A stretch of 64,000 nucleotides of DNA, from the NCBI RefSeq assembly GCF_007989085.1, contig NZ_BJVJ01000003.1, forward strand, positions 62,001-126,000, written 5' to 3'. Below the pieces are notes generated by a model. That model had not been told where the DNA came from and made no database searches. It saw only the letters and a program-made list of their open reading frames with translations. How positions within the stretch are numbered: position 1 is the stretch's first letter; every line of letters starts with the position of its first letter. Shown here piece by piece: positions 8,309-15,933 of the stretch. Made by a program: the position numbers and the translations under genes. Source of the DNA: Pseudonocardia sulfidoxydans NBRC 16205 (GTDB lineage: Bacteria > Actinomycetota > Actinomycetes > Mycobacteriales > Pseudonocardiaceae).

Positions 8309-9712
8309 CTACAGCGCGGGTGCGGCCACCCGGGGGATGCGCCGGTCGTCGGCACGGTGCAGCAGCGGGACCGCGACGGCCCCGAGCAGGCAGACCGCGG
8401 CCCCACCCCACGTCGCGACGTTCCAGCCGCTCACCAGGCTCGCGACCGGGTCGGGGGAGTCGGGGCGGATCGCCAGCACCGTCGCGAGGGTGACGCCGAA
8501 GGCGGCGCCGACGTAGCGGGCCGAGTTGTTGATGCCGCTGCCGGTCGCGGCGCGCTCGGGCGGGACCGCGGCGACGGCCTCCCGGCCGAGGGTGGCGTTG
8601 GCGAGCCCGGTCCCGGCGCCCGACACCGCCAGCCCGGGCAGCAGCGCCCAGAGCCCGCTCGCCGGGGTGAGCAGCGCGAGCGGTACGAACCCGGCGGCGG
8701 CGACGGCCAGGGCGAGCGCGAGCCGGGCGCCGCCGGACATGCCGGCGGGCAGCCGCCGGGCCGCGAGCGAGGCGAGGACGCTCATCAGTGACCAGGCCAG
8801 CAGGATCGCCGACGCCGCGACGGCGGTGTGTGCCAGCCCGCGTTCGAGGACGGTGCCGATGAACGACATCAGCCCGATGATCGCGCCGCCGGTCACGAAC
8901 GCCGCGAGGGTAGCGCCGACGAGCGCGGGCCTGCGGAACAGCGACGGCGGGAACAGTGGCTCGGCGCTGCGTGCGAGATGGACGCCGGTGGCGACGAGCG
9001 CGACCACGGCCGCCGCGGCGAGTACCGCGACGAGGGGTTGGGTCCAGCCCTGGCGGCCCTCGGTGAGGGCGGCGAGCAGGCAGCCGAGCCCGGTGCCGAG
9101 CAGCAGCGCGCCGACGACGTCGATGCGCCGGCCGGTGTCGCCCCGGGACTCGGTGAGCCACCGTTGTCCGGCGACCGCGATGCCCGCGGAGAGGACGGCG
9201 AGGACGAGGTAGCTCCACCGCCAGCTGCCCTCGGCCTCGCTCAGGGCGCCGAGCAACGGCCCGACACTGGGGCCCGCGCCCATCGCCGCGCCCCACACAG
9301 CGGTCGCCCGGGTGCGGGGCGGGCCGGGGGCGAAAGCGGCGCTGATCAGGGCGAGTGCGCACGCGATGAGCGCGGCGGCGCCGAGGCCCTGCACGACCCG
9401 CCCGGCGACGAACACCGCGGTGGTGGCCGCGATCCCGGACAGCGCCGCTCCGACGGCGGTGAGCACGGCCCCGGCGACGAACACGCGCCGCCTGCCGACG
9501 ACGTCACCGATCGCACCGGCGCTGAGCAGTGCGACGGCGAGCCCGAGGCTCGTCGAGCTGAGGATCCATGCGGTGCCGACGGGCCCCGCGCCGAGGTCGG
9601 AGCTCACGGCCGGGACGATCGAGAGCGGCGCGGTGAACGCCGTCATCGCCACGAGCGTGCCGCCCGCGGTGACGGCCAGGCAGCCTCGGGGAGCAGCGTC
9701 GGGGGCGGTCAT
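8309..9712 (-). CDS. MFS transporter, EmrB/QacA (DHA2) type
   Basis: The 467-residue integral membrane protein has about 13-14 hydrophobic helices, a GDVVGRRRVF loop (the RxGRR-type loop between helices 2 and 3) and a central GPSVGPLLGA segment (motif C of drug:H+ antiporters). Length and motifs fit the 14-helix DHA2 drug exporters. It is divergent from an HxlR regulator 84 bases away, the common regulator-exporter arrangement. Substrate unknown; toxic intermediates or antibiotics are possible. Confidence 0.9.
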   Translation of the reverse strand: MTAPDAAPRGCLAVTAGGTLVAMTAFTAPLSIVPAVSSDLGAGPVGTAWILSSTSLGLAVALLSAGAIGDVVGRRRVFVAGAVLTAVGAALSGIAATTAVFVAGRVVQGLGAAALIACALALISAAFAPGPPRTRATAVWGAAMGAGPSVGPLLGALSEAEGSWRWSYLVLAVLSAGIAVAGQRWLTESRGDTGRRIDVVGALLLGTGLGCLLAALTEGRQGWTQPLVAVLAAAAVVALVATGVHLARSAEPLFPPSLFRRPALVGATLAAFVTGGAIIGLMSFIGTVLERGLAHTAVAASAILLAWSLMSVLASLAARRLPAGMSGGARLALALAVAAAGFVPLALLTPASGLWALLPGLAVSGAGTGLANATLGREAVAAVPPERAATGSGINNSARYVGAAFGVTLATVLAIRPDSPDPVASLVSGWNVATWGGAAVCLLGAVAVPLLHRADDRRIPRVAAPAL

Positions 9713-9762
9713 CGTCGGCTCCTGGCATCGGTGGTGGGTCGGGCCGGACGCTACCACCGATG

Positions 9763-9797
9763 GTTCGGTGAACGAACTATGTGCGACGATGGTCGCA
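9763..9797 (+). promoter_or_regulatory. Inverted repeats between MFS and HxlR genes
   Basis: GTTCG-GTGAA-CGAAC (9763-9777) and TGCGAC-GATG-GTCGCA (9782-9797) lie in the short divergent intergenic region, the second ending on the A of the HxlR ATG. They are candidate HxlR operators controlling both genes. The two half-sites differ, so which one is used cannot be told. Confidence 0.4.
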
Positions 9798-10312
9798 TGG
9801 CGCTGCCCCGCGAGTACCCCGGCCAGTCGTGCGCGATGGCGCGGGCGCTGGAGATCGTCGGGGAACGCTGGACGCTGCTGATCCTGCGCGACGCGTTCTT
9901 CGGCGTCCGTCGCTTCAGCGACTTCTCCCGCCACCTCGGCGTCCCCCGCGCCGTCCTCACCGAGCGTCTGGAGTTCCTCGTCGCCGAGGGGGTGCTCGAC
10001 CGGGTGCCCGGGCCCCGTGGCCGCGACGAGTACGTGCTGACCGACAAGGGGATGGGCCTGTGGCCCGTCCTGCGTGCGCTGGGCGCCTGGGGCGACGAGC
10101 ACTACTCGCCCGCCGGCCCGCGGCGGACGTTCCATCACGAGGGGTGCGGTGGCCGCGTCGCACCCGGTGGGCACTGCGCCGGGTGCGACGCGCAGGTGCC
10201 CGTCGCGGCGACGGTGCTGGTCCCGGGTCCGGGCTACGAGGGCCCGGCCGAGGGCGACACGATCAGCGCTGCGCTGTCCGAACCGCACCGCCTGCTCGAG
10301 CCCCTCCCGTGA
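9797..10312 (+). CDS. HxlR family transcriptional regulator
   Basis: The 171-residue protein opens with the HxlR winged-helix signature (CAMARALEIVGERWTLLIL, about residues 11-29; RRFSDFSRHLGVPRAVLTER follows) and extends about 60 residues beyond the usual 110. The extra part has four cysteines, including CAGC, suggesting a small zinc-binding or redox-sensing domain. It probably regulates the divergent MFS exporter. Its stop is 17 bases before the first family-2 repeat. Confidence 0.9.
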   Translation: MALPREYPGQSCAMARALEIVGERWTLLILRDAFFGVRRFSDFSRHLGVPRAVLTERLEFLVAEGVLDRVPGPRGRDEYVLTDKGMGLWPVLRALGAWGDEHYSPAGPRRTFHHEGCGGRVAPGGHCAGCDAQVPVAATVLVPGPGYEGPAEGDTISAALSEPHRLLEPLP

Positions 10313-10329
10313 GCCCGCCGCCTTCTGCA

Positions 10330-10374
10330 CGAACGGCACAGTCGCGCAATTGAGTTGCAGCACTGTGCCGTTCG
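10330..10374 (+). repeat. Hairpin repeat, family 2, copy A
   Basis: Outer arms CGAACGGCACAGT and ACTGTGCCGTTCG (13 bp) enclose a conserved loop containing GCAATTGAGTTGC, itself partly self-complementary. It lies directly after the HxlR stop, in the same orientation as copies B (10401) and C (55821). A bidirectional terminator or a short mobile repeat are both possible; no U-tract follows the stem. Confidence 0.8.
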
Positions 10375-10400
10375 TTCGCTGCGCCGGCCGGAACCGGTTC

Positions 10401-10453
10401 TGCACGAACGGCACAGTCGCGCAGTTGAGTTGCGCCACTGTGCCGTTCGTGCA
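10401..10453 (+). repeat. Hairpin repeat, family 2, copy B
   Basis: The arms TGCACGAACGGCACAGT and ACTGTGCCGTTCGTGCA are perfectly complementary over 17 bp, with a 19-base loop containing the inner GCGCA/TGCGC stem. It is a direct repeat of copy A, 26 bases downstream, and lies before the end of the convergent ABC exporter gene at 10480. The loop sequence is asymmetric, so the element has an orientation. Confidence 0.85.
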
Positions 10454-10479
10454 CAAAAGGGGGTGCCGGGGCGGGCCGC

Positions 10480-12330
10480 CTACTCGGAGAGGAAGCCGCC
10501 CGACTGCCGCTCCCACAGCCGCGCGTAGCCGCCGCCGCGGGTGAGCAGCTCGGCGTGCGTGCCCTGCTCGACGACGCCGCCCTTGTCGAGAACGACGAGC
10601 CGGTCCATGCCGGCGACGGTGCTCAGCCGGTGCGCCACCGCGATGGCGGTGCGCCCCTCCATGAGCCGCCACAGCGCCTCCTGGATCAAGGCCTCGCTCT
10701 CCGAGTCGAGCGCGCTCGTCGCCTCGTCGAGCAGCAGGATCGGCGCGTCGCGCAGGACGGCCCGCGCGATCGCGACCCGCTGGCGCTGTCCGCCGGACAG
10801 CTTCACCCCGCGCTCACCGACGAGTGTGTCGAACCCGTCGGGGAGCGCCTCGACGAACTCCAGCACGTGCGCTGCCCGCGCCGCGTCGAGGATCTCCTGG
10901 TCCGACGCCCCGGGACGGCCGAACGCGATGTTCTCCCGCAGCGTGCGGTGGAACATCACCGGGTCCTGCGGCACCGAGGCGATCAGCCCGCGCAGGTCGG
11001 CCTGCGTCAGCTTGGTGACGTCCTGGCCGCCGACGAGGATCCGGCCGCCCTGGACGTCCATCAGCCGCAGCAGCAGGCGCACGATCGTCGTCTTGCCGCC
11101 GCCCGAGCGGCCGACGAGCCCGACCCGCTCGCCGGGCGCGATCACCAGGTCGAGCCCGTCGAACAGCGGGTCGGTCTTGCCTGCGTGGGTGAAGCGCACG
11201 CGTTCGAACGCCACACCGGCGGGTCCGCCCGCGACCGGTTCCGGATCGGGGTCGTCGACCACCGTCGGATCGTCGAGCAGCAGCTCGGCGAACTGGGCGG
11301 CCTCGGTCAGCGACCGTTCGAGGTGCCGGTAGGTCTGGTTGAACTCGAACAGGATCCGGGTGGTCTGGGTGAAGTACGCGACCGTCACGACGACCGCGCC
11401 CACGCCGGGGCCGCCCTCGCGCAGGGCGACCAGCAGCGCCAGCACGAGGCCGGTGGCGTTGGTCAGCACCGACATGGGCGCGACGAGGGTGTCGATGCGC
11501 AGGTTGTTGTAGTCCCACGCCCGCAGCGTGAGCCGCTTGTGCTCGGCGACCCGCCGCCGGTGCTCCGCGGCCTCGCGCAGCTCGGAGGCGTAGGCGCGCA
11601 CCGCGTCCATATTGGTGAGCGTGTCGGCGACGTGCCCGGACAGCCGGGTCCACGACGCCTCACGGGCGTCGACGAGCACCTGCCGGCGGCGGATCAGCGG
11701 AACCACGACGATCGCGGTCACGACGATCATCCCGACCAGTACGACGACCAGCCACGGGTCGTAGCGCCACAGCACCACGGACGCGAACGTCAGCGGCAGC
11801 AGCTGCGCCACGATCTGGAACGCCAGGGTGTCGACGAAGTCCTCGTACTGCGAGGCGAAGCTGAGTACGCGTTTGGTCAGCGACCCGGAGAAGTTCTCGT
11901 GGAAGAACGACGCGTCCTTGGCGAGCAGCGCGTCCATGCCGTCGACGTAGAGATTCTCGATGCCGCGCGCGTCGGCCCGGTTGAGGCAGTGGATGCCGAC
12001 GCGCCAGAACGCCTGGCCGGCGAGCAGTGACGCGAAGAAGGCGAGCACGAGCGGCGCCACGGTGGCCGTCGTGACGGCTGTGCCGGTGGCGATCTTGTCG
12101 ACCAGGGCCGCGACGGCCAGCGGTGGGAGGTAGGACAGTGCGATGTTGCCCATCGCCGGCAGCACGAGAGCGGAGCCGGTGAGCAACGTGTGGCGAGTGA
12201 GCTCGCGACCGTAGATTCGGGTGGCCAGGCGCAGCGCGGCCCCACGGCGCGACCGGACCTCCGAGCCGGCGGGGGTGCCGGTCGGCGGTGCGGGCGCGGC
12301 CGCGGGGCGTGCTTCGGCCGGAGCGGACAC
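10480..12330 (-). CDS. ABC exporter, fused membrane and ATPase half-transporter
   Basis: The 616-residue protein has a Pro/Ala-rich N-terminal tail, six membrane helices (about 50-340) and a C-terminal ATPase with Walker A GRSGGGKT near 400, signature LSGGQ near 500, Walker B ILLLDEATSAL and the H-loop AHRLST. This is the ABCB/MsbA-like half-exporter plan, working as a homodimer. The GTG at 12330 is chosen for its GAGGAG ribosome site; an upstream ATG at 12513 would add low-complexity sequence. Cargo unknown. Confidence 0.92.
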   Translation of the reverse strand: MSAPAEARPAAAPAPPTGTPAGSEVRSRRGAALRLATRIYGRELTRHTLLTGSALVLPAMGNIALSYLPPLAVAALVDKIATGTAVTTATVAPLVLAFFASLLAGQAFWRVGIHCLNRADARGIENLYVDGMDALLAKDASFFHENFSGSLTKRVLSFASQYEDFVDTLAFQIVAQLLPLTFASVVLWRYDPWLVVVLVGMIVVTAIVVVPLIRRRQVLVDAREASWTRLSGHVADTLTNMDAVRAYASELREAAEHRRRVAEHKRLTLRAWDYNNLRIDTLVAPMSVLTNATGLVLALLVALREGGPGVGAVVVTVAYFTQTTRILFEFNQTYRHLERSLTEAAQFAELLLDDPTVVDDPDPEPVAGGPAGVAFERVRFTHAGKTDPLFDGLDLVIAPGERVGLVGRSGGGKTTIVRLLLRLMDVQGGRILVGGQDVTKLTQADLRGLIASVPQDPVMFHRTLRENIAFGRPGASDQEILDAARAAHVLEFVEALPDGFDTLVGERGVKLSGGQRQRVAIARAVLRDAPILLLDEATSALDSESEALIQEALWRLMEGRTAIAVAHRLSTVAGMDRLVVLDKGGVVEQGTHAELLTRGGGYARLWERQSGGFLSE

Positions 12331-12492
12331 AGGTCTCCTCACGGAAGATGGATGGGGGACCGAACATCCTCCGCTCCCGGCGCGGCCGGGTCCACCGGGT
12401 TTCGCGACGACGTGGCGGCCGGGTTCCGCTCGGCGCCGAACGGCCGCCGGTGTCGGCGCCCGGCACGGTGTACACGACGAACGGCGAAGTCT

Positions 12493-12509
12493 AGGGTCAT
12501 CGTTATCAG
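12493..12509 (+). promoter_or_regulatory. AGGGTCAT-type promoter motif, copy 1
   Basis: The sequence AGGGTCATCGTTATCAG is 34 bases before the GTG at 12544. It matches AGGGTCATAGTAGTCAG at 51682 in 14 of 17 positions and AGGGTGATAGTAGTCAG at 21986 in 13. The CATCGT part may serve as a -10 element. No good -35 is visible here, so an activator-dependent promoter or operator is possible. Confidence 0.4.
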
Positions 12510-12543
12510 TCATTTCCAGTCGACGACGACGAGGAGCCGAAGC

Positions 12544-13164
12544 GTGGCCCGGATCCGGATGCTGACCGCCGAGGAGTTCCCCGAGGACCTGCGCGACATG
12601 GCGGAGTCACGGACGCCGCTGGAGCTGGGCAACCTGCGCTTCTACGCGCACTGCCCCGAGCTGGCCCGCGCCTACGCCACGTACATGGCCGAGCTGCGCA
12701 GGCCCGGGCTGCTGTCGCGGCGGCTCGTCGAGCTGTTACGACTGCGCGTGGCGTTCCACAACCAGTGCCGCAGCTGCATGGCCGTGCGCTACGCCGACGG
12801 GGCCGAGGACGGTGTCGACGAGAACCTCGTCTGCCAGCTCGCGAGCCCGGACGACCCGACGGCCGCGCCCGACCTGACCGACGCCGAACGGGCCGCGCTG
12901 CGTTTCGCCGACCTCATGGCGACCAACCACCTCGCCATCGACGACGCCGCGATCGCCGACCTGCGCGGGCACTTCTCGGAGGCGGAGGTCGTCGAGATCG
13001 GGATGAACGTGGCCGCGTTCGTCGGCTACGGCCGGCTGTCGATGGCCCTGCACATGGTCGACGAGCTGCCCGAACGGTTCCGCTCGGCGTCGGGGGCGAT
13101 GGTCACACCGTGGAGCACCGACGGCGGCGACGACGCCGTCCTCATCGGAGGAGCGAAGGCATGA
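12544..13164 (+). CDS. Carboxymuconolactone decarboxylase/AhpD-family protein
   Basis: The 206-residue helical protein carries NQCRSCMA (Cys75, Cys78) in the position of the AhpD redox CxxC. Members act as alkylhydroperoxidase-like reductases or as ring-lactone decarboxylases, and in catabolic clusters often have unknown roles. SD GAGGAG precedes the GTG. It is the first gene of an operon with an SDR (ATG overlapping its final codons) and a BKACE enzyme. The CxxC favours redox function over decarboxylation. Confidence 0.85.
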   Translation: MARIRMLTAEEFPEDLRDMAESRTPLELGNLRFYAHCPELARAYATYMAELRRPGLLSRRLVELLRLRVAFHNQCRSCMAVRYADGAEDGVDENLVCQLASPDDPTAAPDLTDAERAALRFADLMATNHLAIDDAAIADLRGHFSEAEVVEIGMNVAAFVGYGRLSMALHMVDELPERFRSASGAMVTPWSTDGGDDAVLIGGAKA

Positions 13165-13961
13165 GCGCAGCGCAGATCGACCTCACCGGCCGCGTCATCG
13201 TCGTGACCGGCGCCGGGCAGGGACTGGGGGAGTCCACCGCGCACGTGTGCGCGGGGCTGGGCGCGTCGGTCGTCGTGCTCGACGTCGACGGTGCGGCCGC
13301 GAAACGTGTCGCCGGCGAGATCGGGGACGCGGCGCTGGCCGTCGAGGCCGACGTCGCCGACGAGGACCAGATGGCCGCGGCCGCCGCCGCCACCGTCGCC
13401 CGCTTCGGGACGGTGCACGGGCTCGTCGCCAACGCGGGCGTCATCAGCTGGACGCCGATCGAGGACCTCGACGTCGCCGAGTGGGACCGCGTCATGGCCG
13501 TCAATGCGCGTGGACTGTTCCTGGGCGCCAAGCACTTCGGCCCGCCGATGCTGGAGCAGCGCGACGGCAGCGTCGTCACGATCAGCTCGGTCGCGGGCAC
13601 CGTGCCGGAGGCCCGCGCCGGTGCCTACGCCCCGAGCAAGGCCGCCGCGATCATGTTCGCCCGCCAGCTGGCGGTCGAGTGGGGCCCGCGCGGGGTGCGC
13701 AGCAACTGCGTGAGCCCCGGCATCATGCGCACCCCGATGTCGGAGAAGTTCAACTCCGACCCCGACGCGCTGCGTCGCCGGCTGGAGATGATCGCGAGCC
13801 GCCGCATCGGCGACCCGTCCGAGGTCGCCGCGGTGATCGCGTTCCTGCTGTCGGACGCGTCCAGCTTCGTCAACGCCCAGAACCTCGAGGTCGACGGCGG
13901 CATGATGCAGATGCTCATCGACGTCCTGCCCCGGCCCGGGGTGCCGGAGACGAAGTCGTGA
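13161..13961 (+). CDS. Short-chain dehydrogenase/reductase
   Basis: The 266-residue classical SDR has TGAGQGLG for NAD(P) binding (16-23), NAGV near 91, Ser142/143 and the catalytic YAPSK (Tyr156, Lys160). Asp41 after the second strand suggests NAD(H) preference. It overlaps the preceding CMD gene and, by GTGA, the following BKACE gene. A likely task is oxidation of a beta-hydroxy to a beta-keto acid, the substrate class of BKACE enzymes. Confidence 0.92.
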   Translation: MSAAQIDLTGRVIVVTGAGQGLGESTAHVCAGLGASVVVLDVDGAAAKRVAGEIGDAALAVEADVADEDQMAAAAAATVARFGTVHGLVANAGVISWTPIEDLDVAEWDRVMAVNARGLFLGAKHFGPPMLEQRDGSVVTISSVAGTVPEARAGAYAPSKAAAIMFARQLAVEWGPRGVRSNCVSPGIMRTPMSEKFNSDPDALRRRLEMIASRRIGDPSEVAAVIAFLLSDASSFVNAQNLEVDGGMMQMLIDVLPRPGVPETKS

Positions 13962-14854
13962 ACGCCGACCCGCTGTTCATCGAGGTCCGCTGCAACGAGT
14001 CGACGATGCGCGGCGCCAACCCGCACCTGCCGTACTCGACCGAGGAGATCGTCCGCGAGGCCGTCCGCAGCCACGACGCCGGTGCGGCGATCATCCACTG
14101 GCACGGCCGCGACCCCGACACGGGCGGGCCCGACAACAGCGTCGAGACCTACCGGGCCGCCCACGAGGGCATCCGCGGCGCGACCGACCTCATCAGCAAG
14201 CCGACGCTGGGCTACATCAGCCAGACCGGCGTCGAGGACCGCGTGAAGCACCTGCGGGCGCTGGCCGACGACCCGTGGCTGCGTTTCGACGCCGCCGCCG
14301 TCGACTTCGGGTCGCTCAACATCGACACCTGGGACGCCACGACGCGTAGGTTCACCCCGGGCGACGGCGTGTACGTCAACAGCCGCAACGACATCGAGGC
14401 CGTCCTGCGGATCCTCGACGACATCGACACCTACCTGACGACGGTCGTATGGGACATCGGCCAGATCCGCACGGCGAAGGCCTTCCGCGAGATGGGGCTC
14501 GCGCAGGCGCCGACGTTCTGGGAGCTGGTGTTCACCGGCGACTCCCGCCCGTCGGGCGCGGGCACGAACCTGCTGGCACTGCAGGCGATGGTCGCCGAGC
14601 TTCCGCCGGGGGAGCCGTGGCAGCTGATGTGTTACGGCGGCGACGTGCTGCCGCTGGCGGCGGCGGCGATCGTGCTGGGCGGGCACGTCGCGATCGGGCT
14701 GGGCGACCACGACTACGCCCGTTTCGGCACCCCGCACAACGGTGAGCTGGTGGGACGCGTGGCGGCGCTGGCCGAGACGATCGGCCGCCCCGTCGCGACC
14801 CCGGCGCAGGCCCGGGAACTGCTGGGCATGCGCCCCCTGCAACAGCCCCTGTGA
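13958..14854 (+). CDS. Beta-keto acid cleavage enzyme (BKACE, DUF849)
   Basis: The 298-residue TIM-barrel protein has the BKACE metal site: HWH (His47, His49) at the end of a strand, and Glu14 in the RCNE segment. BKACE enzymes condense a beta-keto acid with acetyl-CoA to give acetoacetate and a new CoA ester, bypassing ATP-dependent activation. Translation is coupled to the SDR by GTGA. The TGA stop (14852-14854) lies within palindrome copy 3, whose other arm holds the stop of the convergent P450. Confidence 0.9.
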   Translation: MNADPLFIEVRCNESTMRGANPHLPYSTEEIVREAVRSHDAGAAIIHWHGRDPDTGGPDNSVETYRAAHEGIRGATDLISKPTLGYISQTGVEDRVKHLRALADDPWLRFDAAAVDFGSLNIDTWDATTRRFTPGDGVYVNSRNDIEAVLRILDDIDTYLTTVVWDIGQIRTAKAFREMGLAQAPTFWELVFTGDSRPSGAGTNLLALQAMVAELPPGEPWQLMCYGGDVLPLAAAAIVLGGHVAIGLGDHDYARFGTPHNGELVGRVAALAETIGRPVATPAQARELLGMRPLQQPL

Positions 14855-14890
14855 GTGGCGATAGTCGCTATAGCGACTATCGCCACTCAC
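14851..14890. repeat. 40-bp palindrome, family 1, copy 3
   Basis: This is a perfect palindrome, left arm GTGAGTGGCGATAGTCGCTA, extended to 44 bp by flanking CT/AG. Stop codons of both convergent genes lie in it: the BKACE TGA at 14852-14854 and the P450 TGA at 14887-14889 on the other strand. It differs from copy 1 by A to G at position 10 with a compensating change at position 31. This is the clearest case of the element forming two gene ends at once. Confidence 0.95.
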
Positions 14891-15933
14891 AGGAGCAGGA
14901 TCGGGTAGCTGTCGTGGCGGCGCTGGGCCGTCGGGGCGAGGACGGGCGGGCGGTCCGGGTCGGGCCGCACGCCCAGCTCCCGCAGCCGCGCCAGGATCCG
15001 CAGGTGCACGCCCGGGGTGACGGCGGTGCCCGTCACGACGGCCCGGCCCAGGCACAGATGCGGGCCGCTGCCGAACGTGAGGCCCCACGGGCGGGCCCGC
15101 CCCGCGACCGCGCGGCCCGGCCGGAACTCGTCGGCGTCGGCACCGAAGACGGCCGGGTCGCGGTTGGCGGCGTGCAGGTCGACGGCGACGTGGTCACCGG
15201 CGCGGACGAGCCTGCCGTCGCGCAGGGTCACGTCCTCCAACGCCCGCCGTAGCAGCGCGACCGTCGGTGGATAGAGGCGCAGGGTCTCCGCGAGGGCGTC
15301 GGGGAGCCGGGTGTCGGGCACCGGGTGCCGCGACAGCTCGTCGACGGTGTGCACCAGCAGCGCCGCGTTGTTGAGCGTCGAGGCCGCGAGGAACAGCACG
15401 ACCTCGCGGACCGCGGCCTCGTCGTCCCACTCGCCGGGGTGTTCGGCCATGATCGCCGCGAGTGAGGTGCCCTCCGAGAACCGGGGGAACTCTGAGACGA
15501 GCGCCTCGCGCGCCGCGAGACCTTCCGCGAGCACGACCTCGTGCGAGCGCGTCGACCACTCGACCGTCACCGCCTCCAGCAACGGCCCGAGCAGGGCGAG
15601 CAGCCGCGGCGTCCGCGCGCCGAGCTCACCCAGCCCGATCATCGACGCCGCGAGCTGCAGGAACACCGACCGCCCCAGCGGTACGAGATCGTCGGCGTGC
15701 GCGCGAACACAGGAGTCCACGGTCGCGGCCACCACTGAGTCGTAGCCCGCGAGCGCGGTCCGCGACATCAGCGGCGCCAGCAGCCGACGCCTGTGCAGGT
15801 GGGCGGGACCGTCCAGAACCAGGACGGTCCCGCCCACGAGCGGCGCGCTCTCGTGCTTGGACTCCTGCGCGAACCGGCGCGACGTCAGGATCTCGTCGGC
15901 CTCGGCGAAGGAGGTCACGCGCGCGAGGGTCAC
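14887..15933 (-). CDS. Divergent short cytochrome P450
   Basis: The 348-residue protein keeps the heme loop FGSGPHLCLG (Cys294) and an ETLR ExxR motif but is about 50 residues short of a normal P450, and its I-helix reads FLAASTLNN where AGxET is expected, so both acid and alcohol are missing. It resembles the P450 at 47543 (shared VEWST and LDGPAH/LDGPGH segments). GTGA overlap with the molybdenum hydroxylase gene puts it in that operon. It may act with peroxide, have a non-oxygenase role, or be decaying. Confidence 0.82.
   Translation of the reverse strand: MTLARVTSFAEADEILTSRRFAQESKHESAPLVGGTVLVLDGPAHLHRRRLLAPLMSRTALAGYDSVVAATVDSCVRAHADDLVPLGRSVFLQLAASMIGLGELGARTPRLLALLGPLLEAVTVEWSTRSHEVVLAEGLAAREALVSEFPRFSEGTSLAAIMAEHPGEWDDEAAVREVVLFLAASTLNNAALLVHTVDELSRHPVPDTRLPDALAETLRLYPPTVALLRRALEDVTLRDGRLVRAGDHVAVDLHAANRDPAVFGADADEFRPGRAVAGRARPWGLTFGSGPHLCLGRAVVTGTAVTPGVHLRILARLRELGVRPDPDRPPVLAPTAQRRHDSYPILLL

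Noticed and set aside
10330-10453. Two tandem hairpins considered as a CRISPR array
   Set aside because: There are only two copies with one 26-base gap, the repeat is a long hairpin, no cas gene is nearby, and a third copy lies 45 kb away.
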